Shown here piece after piece: positions 34,912 through 46,577 of a DNA stretch of 64,000 nucleotides (its first letter is position 1; the number at the start of each line of letters is the position of its first letter). The stretch spans positions 186,001 to 250,000 of the forward strand of contig JAOANU010000017.1 in assembly GCA_034387635.1 (NCBI GenBank). Direction: 5' to 3'. Both the position numbers and the translations under genes were made by a program. This DNA comes from Rhodosporidiobolus odoratus. Lineage: Eukaryota; Basidiomycota; Microbotryomycetes; Sporidiobolales; Sporidiobolaceae. The notes beneath the pieces are model-generated. The model saw only the letters and a list, made by a program, of their open reading frames with translations. It was not told the DNA's origin and ran no database searches.

Positions 34912-37811
34912 CTACTCATCATCCCTCTCCTCCCTCTTGGGTTCATAGACCTCCTGCCGACCACCATCTCCCTCCCTACCTTCCGCCATACTGACATCTT
35001 CCCCATCGCCGTTGACCTTGACAGCGCCGCTTGAGACAGGAGCAGGAGCAAAAGAAGGTGGGGGAGGAGGAGCGGTACCGGACCAGCGCATGGGGAAAGA
35101 ACGGGAGAGGGAAGGGATGAGGGTACCAGCGGCGAGAGCCTAAGTCATCACGGAGAGAAGCGAGATCAGCATCAGAACTGGTGAGAGGATATGAGGGAGG
35201 ACATGAAGCGCACCCGTTCGGCATCTTTTCGGTTGTCGAATTTGACGGTCAATTCTTGCTTTTCGACATCTTGACCTTCGATGGCTACTGAGCCATATGT
35301 CTGTAGACCCCAAGAGAAAAGAACCATAAAGTCAGCCTCCCATCGTGTTCCCCATGACATTCTCGCAAAGATGGCAAGAAAGAGAAACTGACCGAGAAGT
35401 ACTTCTGCACCTCTTCCGATTCAAGGGTCTCGTCAAACCCGCTGAGAATGACGGAAGTAGAGCGGTTGTCGAGCTTGAACGATCCGGGAGGTCGCCTGGC
35501 CGTCGGGGCGGATTGGTAAGGCCGAGGAGCGTACTTGCGAGCAGGAGCGCCGGAGGAGGGATCGAGGCCTAGAGAGGCAGCCTGACGATCGGGACGGACG
35601 AAAGAACTGTCAGTATGAGCTACGACAGGGAGAGGAGGCAGAAAGACGGGACTCACCTCTTCCCTCAACTTCCTCAACTTCTCCCTCGGGTCTTCCTCCT
35701 CTCCCATTTCCATTCCCGTTGCCGTCCCTAACACCTCCACCCCTGCATCCTCATTCTCACCCCCGCCTCCACCAGCAGTAGAAGCAACAGAAGAACTCTT
35801 CCTCCTCTCAACCTCCTCAACCTGCCTCTTCAACTCATCCGCCTCCTTCCCCAGGGCCCTGAGAGCCGTCATGATCGCCTTTCTTCTCTGCGCATCCGCC
35901 GCATCAATCTGTTCGAGCAACTCCTTCTGCTTGGATGAGATTTGGGAGAGACGGAAAGCGACTTTGATGGCTGGGTTGGGGGGAGGAGGAGCGGGTGCGG
36001 AAGGTCTAGATTGGTAGGAGGTTTGGCGGCGGTAAGAGTTCGAATGAGGGGCCGACTGCGGGGGCTGGGACGGCGCTGCAACAGCGGGGGTAGTACCGTC
36101 ACCCTCGACCTCATCCTCATCCATCGCATTCCCGTTCCCATTCCCATTCCCATTCCCATTCAGTCGAGGCTGCACCACCGGAACCGGACCCGCCCCCTCC
36201 ACCTCCTCCCGTAACAACTCACTCCTCCCCTCGTCCAACCTATAAACCCTAACAAACCGATTCCCAAACACAGCCTGTTCACTCCTAACGGCTTTATCCG
36301 CCGCTTTGGGATGATCGTACAAGATCTCGGCTTTGCGGGCTTCGGGATTGAGAGCGAGAGAGAGGATGGTACCGAAGGGGGTGAAGAAGTGTCGGACGGA
36401 GGGTTCAGAGAGAGAGGTAGGGGGGATGTTGTCCACCAGAATCAAACGGGTGGACGAGCGAGAAGCAGGGGCTGGATTGCCGCCGCCGCCGCCTCCCATT
36501 CCACCACCACCACCACCACTGATCATGCCGCCGGATTGTCGACGGGTTTGTTGCTGCTGCTGCTGATGTGGACGAGGAGGACGAGGCCCGCGACCGTTTT
36601 GCATCCCACCCGGACCACCCGGACCTTGCTGCTGCTGAGGAGAGAACCCAGTTCCAGTCCTGAATCCGGGTCCACCACCCCCGGGCCCGAAAGCGAACGG
36701 TCCAGCCCCCGGACCAAAAGGCATACTCATGCCCATCGCAGCGGGGAAGAAAGGTGGGAAGGGAGCGCCGTTGGGCCCAGGACCGGTAGCGGGACCGGCG
36801 CTGGGACCTGTGGGAGGACCGGAGAGTACGCCGGAGGGGGGAGGGACGCCGGGGGGGAGGTCGTGGGTGTAGGGGCAGTTGGAACCGAGGGGGCAGAAAC
36901 CGCGGACTGTGTATGGGTTCATACCAAACGTATACCAAACGTATACCAAACGTGATAAGAGGGTCAGTCAGAAGAGAGCTCTTTGATCGAGAGAGAGAGA
37001 GAATGGAGAGGAAAAGAGAGAAGAGGACGGACAATGGTAATCCCGGCAGGGTTCAGCAGCTCCTTTAGCTCCTCCGACTGATCCATTCACTTTTCCCGGC
37101 CCAACCTGTGCTTGAGCGTTCCTCCCACCACCACCAGTGGTTGAACGGTTGGACCCTTTCGCGTCGCGCATCTCAGTGTCTCGTTCCTGCAGTGCCCTCC
37201 CTCGTGAGATGCCGTTGCCGCGTCCATCCAGCCCCCCGAGCGAGCTCCTCCTGGCCTGTTTCGGCGATCGGTCTGAGAAAGAGGCATCGGCTGCTGTGCG
37301 CTTTGCAGAGGCAGAGGAAAAGGAGGGACCGGAAGGCGGAGGCGCAGCAGCGGCGGCAGAAGAGACGGCCGGAGAAGTAGGTTCCGGTTTAAGGGAGGCG
37401 GTCGAGGTGGAAGTGGAAGAGCCACTGCCGGGTTCGAGGTGGCGAATCAAGTCGTCGACAAAGGTTTTCGTGTCTGCGGAGAGTCAGGGGACGAGGGCAG
37501 TGAGCAATCTAGGAGAAGAAGGGAACGAGGGAGAGGAGAGGAGGACAAGGGACCAACAGCGATCCAAAAAGTCTTCGAGCTGGCTGACGCAGAGTTTGCG
37601 CATGTCGTCGACGGCTACATCGTGTTTGAGGAGGGCGAGGATGTAGTCGGCGAGGACGGGAGGGTCGGCGTCGCAGCTGTAGGAAAGGGAGGTGAGTGAG
37701 GTGAGTGAGGGAGGGGCCGGAGGGAGAAGAGAATGCGTACATGGGTTCGAGGTGGCGGATGAGCCAGGACTTGAGCGTGTCTGGGTCGAAGGGAGGGAGT
37801 TTAGATGGCAT
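34912..37811 (-). CDS. RBM26/RBM27-like PWI-CCCH-RRM RNA-binding protein
   Basis: Nuclear RNA-binding protein of the RBM26/27 (fission yeast Rmn1) type, which in relatives helps route polyadenylated transcripts to the exosome. ATG 37811 starts MPSKLPPFDPDTLKSWLIRH, a PWI-like fold. A basic, Ser-rich linker leads to a single CCCH finger: splicing from CRDYH (donor GTCCGT) to the exon starting RGFCPLG restores C-x8-C-x5-C-x3-H exactly. Then a Gly/Pro/Gln-rich region, a first RRM (STRLILVDNIPPTSLSEPSV, with RFVRVYRLDE), a coiled-coil-like segment (KQKELLEQIDAADAQRRKAI) and a second RRM (STSVILSGFDETLESEEVQ, LTVKFDNRKDAERALA). Acidic end, stop TAG at 34912-34914. The domain order is diagnostic. 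It shares a 459-bp promoter region with the DDX51-like gene. Confidence 0.85.
36921..36953. repeat. Three perfect 11-bp repeats inside an intron
   Basis: ataccaaacgt is repeated three times (36921-36953). On the gene strand this lies near the 3' end of the intron that interrupts the CCCH finger, a few bases upstream of the CACAG acceptor, where branch point and pyrimidine tract would be expected. Confidence 0.9.
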
Positions 37812-38270
37812 GGCGTCTGATGGTAGACCTGAGTGACGGGTTCAAGGTGTACGGCTCGGTGTGTGAGCGTACTTTGGTGGGTTGTGTCTCTGGGCAGGTT
37901 ATGCTTGGCACACAGTTGAGGCAGCTGAGGTGAATCAGATGAGATGGCGGAGACAAGCAGCCGAATTCAGGAGCAGCCGCCTCGCTGTCAGATTGCACCT
38001 CGCCTTTGCTTCTTTCCTTGGCTCAAACCCATTAGAGCAAGCAATCGATCGTAAGCACTCGCACCACAGCCCGACCGTCGCTTTCCTCGCCAGACGAGAG
38101 TGCCAAATCAGCTTGGACAAACCTCCGAGTCGTCCACTCAACTTAGCCGCTCACCTCGAACTGCCCACAAGGCTACAGTCGGACTCGTGCACTCCTCTAT
38201 CAGCTCAGGTTCAGCCCTTTTGGCGAGTCCCAACCCCACCGGCCTTCCAGCCCACTCGGATCGGATCAGC
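37812..38270. promoter_or_regulatory. Bidirectional promoter, 459 bp
   Basis: Spacer between the starts of the RBM26/27-like gene (-) and the DDX51-like helicase gene (+). No obvious TATA box on either strand. Both products act in nuclear RNA metabolism, so shared control would make sense, but that is inference. Confidence 0.5.
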
Positions 38271-41200
38271 ATGAAGCGCGACGCTGCCGCCGCCGACCTC
38301 GAATCTCAACCTCAAGACTCTCAACACTCCTACGGAGGTTGGACACCCGCACCAGGTGAATCTCCCGCCGAACGCGAGAAACGCTTGAAGCGTGAGAAAC
38401 GCGCAAAACAACTCGGTCAATCCGTCGACTCGTTCGCCCCGTCTACTTCCCATGCCGCCTCCGCCCCCGCCCCCGCCCCCTCCCTTGGCGCGACCAGACG
38501 CCAAGACGAAGACTATGGGGGATGGAAACCGGCCGAAGGGGAGAGTCCGGCCGAAAGGGAAAAGAGGATGAAGAGGGAAAAGAGGGCCGCAAAGTTGGCT
38601 GAACTGACTGGGCCCGCACAGGGTGGAGGCGGTTATGCTGCTCGTCCTCCTCCTCCTCCTCCTGCGGCTTATACAGGCGGAGGCGATGGAGGAGCAAGGC
38701 GTGCGGATGAGGATTACGGAGGGTGGCAGCCGATGGAAGGCGAGAGTCCGGCAGAACGCGAGAAGAGGTTAAAGAGGGAGAAGAGGGCCGCCATGCTTGC
38801 CTCTCAGTCTCAATCCCAGTCTCAGTCACAAGGATCCTACGACGCATCTTCAGCTTCAGGGTTCTACCCCCCACCGCCTCACCTCTCCCAGTCTCTGGCC
38901 TACTCTTCCTCCTCCTCTTACCCTCCTACCTCGTACTCCTCCGCTCCCGCTCAAGCTCAAGCCGCCGATCAAACCCAAGAACAAGCTCAACGGGCTGAAG
39001 AGGACAAGAAGTCGAAGCACGCCCAGAGCAAGACCCCAGCCCGGCTCAAGTACCTCGAGCGGAAAAAGAAGGTCAGGAAGGCCAAGAAGAAGGCTTTACC
39101 CAAAGCTGCTACGGCGGCTAGTAGCGCTCGCGCTCCTTCCGTCGATGGGTCTGAAGCGCCTGTGGCATCCGCAGTGGGCGAGAAGCGAAAGAGGGAGGAG
39201 GAGGAGGACGCCTCGAGTGGGGAAGAGGACGACGACGACCAGCCTCGAGGTGGGAAGGCAGACTCGGAAGCAGCAGGAGAGGCAAAGTGGGCCGATCTGT
39301 CTCCAGAAGAGCGGGAAGCCAAAGCCGCCCTCGTGGCGGCGAAGAAGGCCGAGCGCCGGGAGAAGCGGCTGGCGAAGAAGGCAGAGCTGAAAGCACTCAA
39401 GGCGGCCGGGTTGCCTGCTCCCCTGCCCAAGGCTAGGGTTGTCGAACGGACGAAGCCCTTGGCGAGGATGAGTACCACGAAGGTCGTGCCTCCGCCAGCT
39501 GAAGAGGAGGAGAAGGAGAAGGAACCGACCGAGGAGGAAAAGGAAGAGGCAAAGAAGCGTGAGGAGATCCGGCTGAGGAAGGAGGCAAAGGCGCTCAAGA
39601 AGGCACAGCGACGCTTGCCAACTGCGCCCGAGCCAGACGCTCAGCAGGATGCGTCCACCACTGAGGTCGGCGAGGATGGGGACACTCCCATGCTTATCCC
39701 GACCGCCCCTTCTGCCGAATCTGCCAGTGCCGAGCCCGACTCCGCCCTTCCCCCTCCTCCTGCTGCCGAGGCGGAGCCCGAACCGCTGTACCGTCTTCCC
39801 TCATCTACTCGCCCCGCTCCTCCCTCTCTCGCAACCCTGAGCGCATTGCGCGTGCACGAGCAAGTCCGGGGAAAAGTCATCGTTGACCCGCTGCAGAAAG
39901 CCGAGCTTGGGGAATCGGTTGGCTCGAGGGGCAGGAAGAGGCTGACTGAGATGGGAGTGGAAGGCTGGTTTGCGGGTAAGTTCTGTCTCATTCTCCCCCC
40001 CCCCCCCCCCTTTTCACAACTCGGACTCTGTACCTAATCTTCCGGGCTTGTTCTCCGTCTCGCTCTGCAGTCCAAACCGCCACCCTCCCTCTCCTCCTCC
40101 CCACCCCCCCCAACCCCTTCCTAACCTCCCTCTACCCCCCTCATCCCCTTCGCGACCTGCTCGTCTCCGCCCCGACCGGATCCGGTAAAACCCTCTCTTA
40201 TGTGGTCCCTATCGTTGAGGTTCTTCAGAAGAGAACAGTCACTAGGCTGAGGGCTTTGGTCTTGTTGCCTACTAGGGATTTGGTAGGGCAAGTGAGGGAG
40301 ACGTTTGAGGCGTATGGGAGGGGAGCAGGGTTGAAGGTGCGTTCAGAAGGCTTGGTTCTCCCTGTCCTACCGCTTGCTTCTCACATATCTTCTTTCTGTC
40401 GCACAGATCGGCGTCGCGACGGGTCAGCATTCGTTTGCGCATGAGCAGAGCGTGCTCGTCGGGGATGATGTGCCTTCGTGCGTTCTGTTCACGGCCTTCC
40501 ATCTGCCGGCATGGTGCTGATGACTCCGTCTCCACAGCGATCTCCGCGGCGGCTCTTCCCTCGTCGACATCTTGATTGCCACTCCGGGTAGGCTGATGGA
40601 CCATCTCAAGTCTACACCCGGGTTCTCACTACAGCACCTGCGGTTCCTCGTGCGTCCGATCTCTTCAAGCTCGAATCGGAAAGTCGAAGAGCTGACAACG
40701 TCCGACATGTTCCCAGGTTGTCGACGAAGCCGACCGTCTCCTCACCCAGTCCTTCCACGACTGGCTCCCGACCGTCCTCGCAGCCCTCAAGCCGCCTTCC
40801 GATCTCCCTCCTCCTCCACTTGCGAACGAACCAGTCCTGCTGAACGATACCGCTCTCGATGGTGAAAAGCCGCTCAGGTTTAGGCCGGCGGATTCAATGA
40901 GCCCGTTATGGTGGGACAGTGAAGGTGCTGAAGGGAGGTTGGTCAAGCCCGAAGGGGCGGCAAGGGAGGTTGGCTGCGTACGTCTCCCTACCTCACTCCT
41001 CCTTGCACTCACTCGGGCGGCAAAAACGACTGACCCCCTTGATCCCCGCACCGTCTTGTCGCTCTCGCTCGCGCAGTGCCAGAAACTTCTCTTTTCCGCG
41101 ACCCTCTCTCGAGACCCGGCAAAGATCGCCGCCCTTCAACTTCACCGACCAATCTTCATCTCGGTTGAAGATTCCGTCGACGCGGCCTTTGTCGATGGTC

Positions 41201-42347
41201 CTTCTGGCACTGGTGACGCTGCTGCTGCTACTGGTGCCCTGGACGTGGATGCCGAAAAATGTTTCACCTTCCCTCCGACTCTCAAAGAGTTTATGCTCAT
41301 CTCCCCCTCAACCCATAAACCTCTCAATCTCTTCCATCTCTTACATCACCCCGATACTGACAAACGTATCGACAAGGCCTTGTGCTTTACCAAGAGTGTG
41401 GAAGCTGCGACGAGGTTGGCCAAGTTGGTTGAGTTGTTCCAGGAGGCTTATGTTGGTGGTGGAGGTGGGGAAGGGAAGAGGGAGATTGTTGTCAGGGCAT
41501 TCTCGAGTGGGTTGGCACCTGGAGAGAGGAAAAAGGTGTTGAAGGAGTTCAAGGAGGGCAAAATCACTCTGTACGTATTTCCTTCTTCTTCTCTTCTTGT
41601 CCTGTTTCCACTGCTCTTCCTCCTCCTCGCCAGGCGTTTCCTACTGACCCTCCGTACTCTCTCTCTCTCTCCCTCTCTCTCTTTCACACACACACATCCT
41701 GCGCCCTTTTCCCACCGGACTGCAACAACAAAACAGACTCATCGCCTCAGACCTAATCTCTCGAGGTATCGACCTCCCCTCGGTCTCGCACGTCATCTCG
41801 TACGACATTCCCTCTGACATGCGCAAGTACGTTCACCGAGTGGGACGAACGGCCCGTGCCGGGGCACAGGGAAGCGCTTGGAGTTTGGTCGAGGAACAGG
41901 AGGTGCGTCCCATTTTCCCGTCTGGGGTCTGGCTTCTGTTCTTTTGGTTTCCCATGTGCCGGCAAACCGCTGATGTCTTCTTTCGCCGTAATACTGGATC
42001 GCACCCATCCACAGGTGGCACCTTTCAAATCGATCATGAACGCCGCGCAGCACTACTCGGCCATTCAACGAGTCAAGGTCAAAGATCGAGAGGTGGAGCA
42101 ATTTGTACCGGCTTATCAGGTCCGTCTACCCCAGTTCTTCTTCCTCCTTCCTCCTTCCCACTTCCCACTTCCCATTTCTCGTTACCCAGAGTTAACCTTT
42201 GCGATTGCATGACCCGGACGGACGCTGATACCGCTCCTCTCCTCCTCCCTGCGGTTTCCTCCGCCGCAGACTGCCCTCGAGAAGCTGCGGCTATTTTTCG
42301 CTACCGGTGGGGCGAAAGAGCGCGGTCGAGCAGAGCAACAGCATTAG
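38271..42347 (+). CDS. DBP6: DEAD-box RNA helicase, DDX51/Dbp6-like
   Basis: ATP-dependent RNA helicase for early 60S ribosome assembly in the nucleolus. ATG 38271 (MKRDAAAADLESQPQ) is chosen because the frame upstream lacks a better ATG near known starts. Residues about 20-180 hold three copies of a YGGWxPxxGESPAEREKR-KREKRA unit, followed by Gln/Ser-rich, Lys/Glu-rich and acidic stretches. The core has SAPTGSGKTLSY (Walker A), VLLPTRDLVGQV, ATPGRLMDHL, VDEADRLL (a DEAD box), KLLFSATLSRDP, ALCFTKSVEAATRL, IASDLISRGIDLPSVSHV and YVHRVGRTARAG. Between the DEAD box and the SAT motif is a long insertion, as in Dbp6/DDX51. The last exon reads LEKLRLFFATGGAKERGR and stops with TAG at 42345-42347. 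About nine introns; one carries a C16 run near 39995-40010. Helicase identity is certain and the DDX51 subgroup likely. Confidence 0.88.
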
Positions 42348-42665
42348 AGCAAATCAGGCAAGTGGCGCTGTGAACGCTATGCGCCGCAATAGATAGGGCG
42401 CGACTCGTAGAGTACAGCAGAGGAGGCAAAGATAAAGACGTTGCGCCGACCCGGCAACTTGCTTAGTTCCCGCTGCCCTCTTTTTCCTTGATACTGTCTC
42501 GCAGGCTTGCACGGTGTCACCAAGGGCCAGTGTGCCTCGTCGCCTCATTGCCTCGGTGGATTCGCTCACTTTCACAAACGCGACAGGGCAAGCGACCTGT
42601 CGGGGTACAAGTGCCCTTTTGGCCGCTTTCGAGTTCCACAGCGAGAAAGAATGTAACCCGAAAAT
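42348..42665. other. 318 bp convergent spacer
   Basis: Between the stops of the helicase gene (+, 42347) and the glutamyl-tRNA synthetase gene (-, 42666). A plus-strand frame at 42514-42756 looks protein-like but lies mostly antisense to the last exon of the synthetase. No gene here. Confidence 0.55.
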
Positions 42666-45600
42666 CTACTTCTTCGATCCCGAAGACGAGGTCGACAAGT
42701 GCTGCTCCGTTACCTTCTTGACCTCGAACATGTTGGTCGTAACCGGGACGGGGTAATCCTCCCCGCCGTTAAGAGGTCGAGAGGCGTACATCTTGGTCTG
42801 CAAAAAGATAAGAAAGAAAGAGAGGCGCCCACAATTTACGCGATCGGTCAGCTCCGCTTTGACTTGAACTGAAGAGGCGTGTATTGTAGATCAGACGCAA
42901 GCTGGGAGGGGAAGAGGAAGAGGACGGGGAGGAGGTAGACGAGACGGGCGTAGGAGGAGCGAAGAACAAACGAGAGAATGCATTACCTTGACGGGAATCT
43001 CAAACCCCCTCTCACCCTCACTCCTAGTCACCACCTCGATCGGCTCGTTGGGTGCCAACTCGGGAAATTTGTCCACCTTGCCTCCTCCTCCTGCTGCTCC
43101 TCCTTGCTTCTTCCCACCAGCAGCGGCCGGAGCAGCGACCTTGTCCTTGGCCGACGTCTTCTTCTTCTTCTTGTCCTCCCCTCCCACTGCGCCCGTCGCC
43201 GGCGTAGAGGAAGCAGAAGCCGAGGCAGCTTGGTGCTTGAGCGCGACCGAAGAGGCCTTGCCATCCGGGATGAGGATGAGCACAGCTGCTGGGGTCGGGG
43301 ATGAAGCATCGTAGGCGCGGTCGAGGATGTAGTAGCCTTTGCGTTCGAATTGGAGGATGGTACCGTGAGGGACAGTGGCGAGGTTGGCGTCCGCGAGGGC
43401 GGCGGTGCTGTTTTGATTTGCGAATATTGGAAAAACTCAGTCTTTATCCATCTAGGGAGGGAGACCAAGGAAAAGGGGAGGCAGGATCAAAGGACGAACC
43501 GATACTCAGTCTTGGGGTTGAGCAAGTCCTCGACACTGTCCTCTTCCTCCAACTTTTTCTTGGTGATCAAATAATCATAATCCACCAGCTCAACGGGAAT
43601 CAACGCCTCAGCTCCCTTATCCGAATCCGGGCTGGCGATCCAAGTAACCTTCTTCTTAGTCTTCTTGAAGTCTCCTTCCAAGTTGAGTTCGACCTCGAGT
43701 CCCTGAACCTTACCAGTCGATTCGTCGCGCTCAATAGAGCGAACGAACGAGTTACCCCAATCCATAAACGTAACCTCTTCGTCCTGGGCAAAGGTAACCG
43801 CGTCGGCTTGTTCAACGTAGAACGTATCGGCGTAGTAGGTCGTCTTGAGTCCGACTTCGGGGTTCTTCTTGTGCTTGGGGTTTTGCTTGGATTCGACTTG
43901 ACCGGGAGCGGGCTTGCCTTGACCACCGATGACCTTGACGGGAACGCTGTCGATCGAGTCCATACACTGTCAGCATCGGTATTGAGAGAGAGAGAGAGAA
44001 CGTGCGCGACGAGGGAAGGAAGAGGAAAGAGAACAAGACAGAGCGACACGTACAGGCCCTCCCTTTCCAACGCGACAAACCTCGGCGCAACGGGGTCAAT
44101 GACCTTCTTGTTGAGGTTCCAGATGACGTCCCATTCAAGGTTGAGGAAGGCTTGTGAGGGACCTTGGAGGAGCATGAACTGGGTGATGGCTTCAATGGTC
44201 ATACCGCGGCGGCGGATACCTGCGACAAGGGCCCAAGGGGATGGGCAGCGACTTAAGTTGGTCAGCGACTTTGACTCTATCAGGTAAAGGGGGGAAATAG
44301 TAGTGTGCGACTGGAGGGAAAGAAAGAACAAAAGTGGTTGGAGAAAGTTTCTAAACGCACCCCTGACAGTCGGGAACCTCGGATCATCCCATCCCTCGAC
44401 AACGTTCTCCTCCACAAACCACTTCAACTTCCTCTTACTCAACAAAGTATAAACAAACGCCAACCTTCCAAAGTCCCACACCTCGACCCTCCTCAACCCA
44501 AGCGCCTCAAGCATCCACTGATACTGAGGGTTTCGATCCCTGTACTCGTTCGTTCTGAGGGCGTGAGTGACTCCTTCCATAGAATCGACAATGGGGCAGC
44601 AGAAATCGTAAGTCGGGTAAATCTTCCACTTGGTTCCGGTACGGTGGTGAGGAAGGTCGTTGGTACGGTAAATGACGGGATCGCGAAGGGCTTTGTTGGG
44701 GTCGTCGACCGACATCTTGGCGCGGAGGCACCAGCGACGGCCTTCAGCGGAACCGGTGGCCATTTCGGCGAAGCGGGCGAGGGATTCCTCAGCGGTGGAT
44801 TCGCGACGGGCAGAGGGAAGGCCGTTCATGCGTTGATCGCGCATCTGCCAACGGCACGCATCAGCTCAGCGATGTTCAATCACAGGAGCAACTCATGCAA
44901 ACTGATATTTGCTCGTTTGGAGGCAGGAGGAAAGAGAAAGCGTCGCAGCGGTGACGAGAAAATACAACGTACCACCTCCTGCTCCGTGTCATCAGCATAA
45001 GCCTTGCCCCTCTTGATCATCTCGACCGCATACTGCTGCAACTGATCAAAGTAATCCGAAGTGTACGAAGTCGCGTCGGCCTTGATCCCGAGGAGGGCGA
45101 GGTCTTCCACGATGGATTGCTCAAACTCGGCCTGCAGCAGTCGAGAAAGAACAAGATGGACAGCCCGTCAGTTGGACCGGAGGGTGTGAAAGCGAATACA
45201 GGGGTGCAGAAACAGAGGTTAGGCCGCACCTTCTCCTTACTCGGGTTGGTGTCGTCAAAGCGGACGAGGAATTTGCCCTCGTACATGCGCGCGAAGTACT
45301 GGTTGAGGATGGCGGCCTGTGTGACGTAGAGGGGTAAAGAGGTGAGGATGAAGGAAAGGTCGGGAAGGAGAAATGGCAGGCGATCGGTGGGAGTGAGGCG
45401 CGAAAGCGGAAGAAGGCATTGTCAGCGAAAGGGTTACTATTTCGGCGCAAGATAGCGTCTCGAGCTCGTACGGGAGGTGAGAGATAGAACGGCATAGGAA
45501 TGGAGGTACGAAAGGGAGGGAAAGGGTAAGCACCTTGGCATGACCGATATGCAAGTAACCCGAAGGCTCAGGGGGCAACCTAGTGACGACCTGACCCTTG

Positions 45601-46381
45601 ACGGCTCCCGGCAACCCCAACTCAAACGTCGCATTCGCCTTGTTTTCCTCCTCTCCCTTGGCTCCCTTCTTCTTGTCCTCCTTGGGCGGCTTGACCTTTG
45701 CCTGAACTCCAATCTCGTTCCAGGCTTTCTGGGCTTCAGGGCGGGACGAGAAGGCGGTGAACCACCTCTGCGTGTGGGGGGCTTTGGGCAAGAGGGGTTG
45801 GGCGATGGTGTTGGTTTTCAAAGCGGAAAAGACGGCGTAGTCGGCGATGGTTGGGGCGTGGGAGACGAGGTAGGTACGGAGGGTGAGGCGTTGTTCAAGG
45901 TGAGAGAGGAAGGCGGTAGCGGTGGGAAAAGTGGCAGGGAAGGCGGGGATGGTGAGGAGCAGCGAGGCGATCTGCGAGCCAAGGTAGCAGGGCGGGCGTT
46001 AGTCGAATCGGACGGGAAAAGGGTGTAGACAGAGGATTCGAGGTCTCACCTCGGTCGTGTCCTTATTGTCCTTTCCACAGAGCCCCTCGGCAGCGAAGAG
46101 GTCGCCGATGGCGCGGAAGCACTCGTTTGAGCCGTAGGTGGTTTTGCTGTGGGAAGGACGACAAGGGGTGAACCGAGTCGACGAGAACAGGGACAAGGAG
46201 GAAGGAGGGAGACGTACCCGTCAATCTCTAGGCTCGAGTTGACGCCGTTTGGTGCGTCGTTGGGGAAAGCGTGAACCCATTCGAGGTTGATCTGAGCAGG
46301 AGGAAGAGAGAAGGCGAGGGCGGCAAGGCCGATTGGGGCGGGCGAGGACTTTGCCTGCAATCTGAGGGTGAGGGGGGCCAT
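42666..46381 (-). CDS. GUS1: Cytosolic glutamyl-tRNA synthetase
   Basis: Class I synthetase that charges tRNA-Glu in the cytosol. ATG 46381 ([18 protein letters not shown]). The N-terminal part resembles the GST-like domain of Gus1 ([20 protein letters not shown]), which in yeast binds Arc1. The catalytic domain follows: [20 protein letters not shown] (HIGH motif), [96 protein letters not shown] and [13 protein letters not shown], the KMSKS-equivalent. [20 protein letters not shown] and [12 protein letters not shown] are typical of eukaryotic GluRS and distinguish it from GlnRS. The anticodon-binding half contains a Lys/Ala/Gly-rich insertion encoded near 43060-43250. The last exon ([18 protein letters not shown]) stops with TAG at 42666-42668. 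Eight or so introns. Confidence 0.92.
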
Positions 46382-46577
46382 GATGACCGATGTACCCTTC
46401 TGCCTGTCTAGCCAGAGAGTGCTTTGGATGGGAAGGCGAAAGAGAGGGAGACGAGATGAGACTCATTCAGTTTATTCCATTTCCCACTCTTGTACACAGC
46501 TTGACTAGCCTCTGGTAGACGCAAACAGGTTCAAACAGAGCCACACCAGTAGCCTACATCCCTTGCTGCACCTCAAG
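46382..46577. promoter_or_regulatory. Bidirectional promoter, 196 bp
   Basis: Only 196 bp separate the ATG of the glutamyl-tRNA synthetase (-) from that of Rrp41 (+). There is no TATA box in a convincing position. Both are constitutive housekeeping functions. Confidence 0.55.

Noticed and set aside
42514..42756. Protein-like plus-strand frame of 80 codons after the helicase gene
   Set aside because: Most of it is antisense to the final exon of glutamyl-tRNA synthetase, which explains its protein-like composition.
42666..46381. Glutaminyl-tRNA synthetase as an alternative identity
   Set aside because: The N-terminal GST-like domain and the motifs [17 protein letters not shown] and [11 protein letters not shown] fit eukaryotic glutamyl-tRNA synthetase better.
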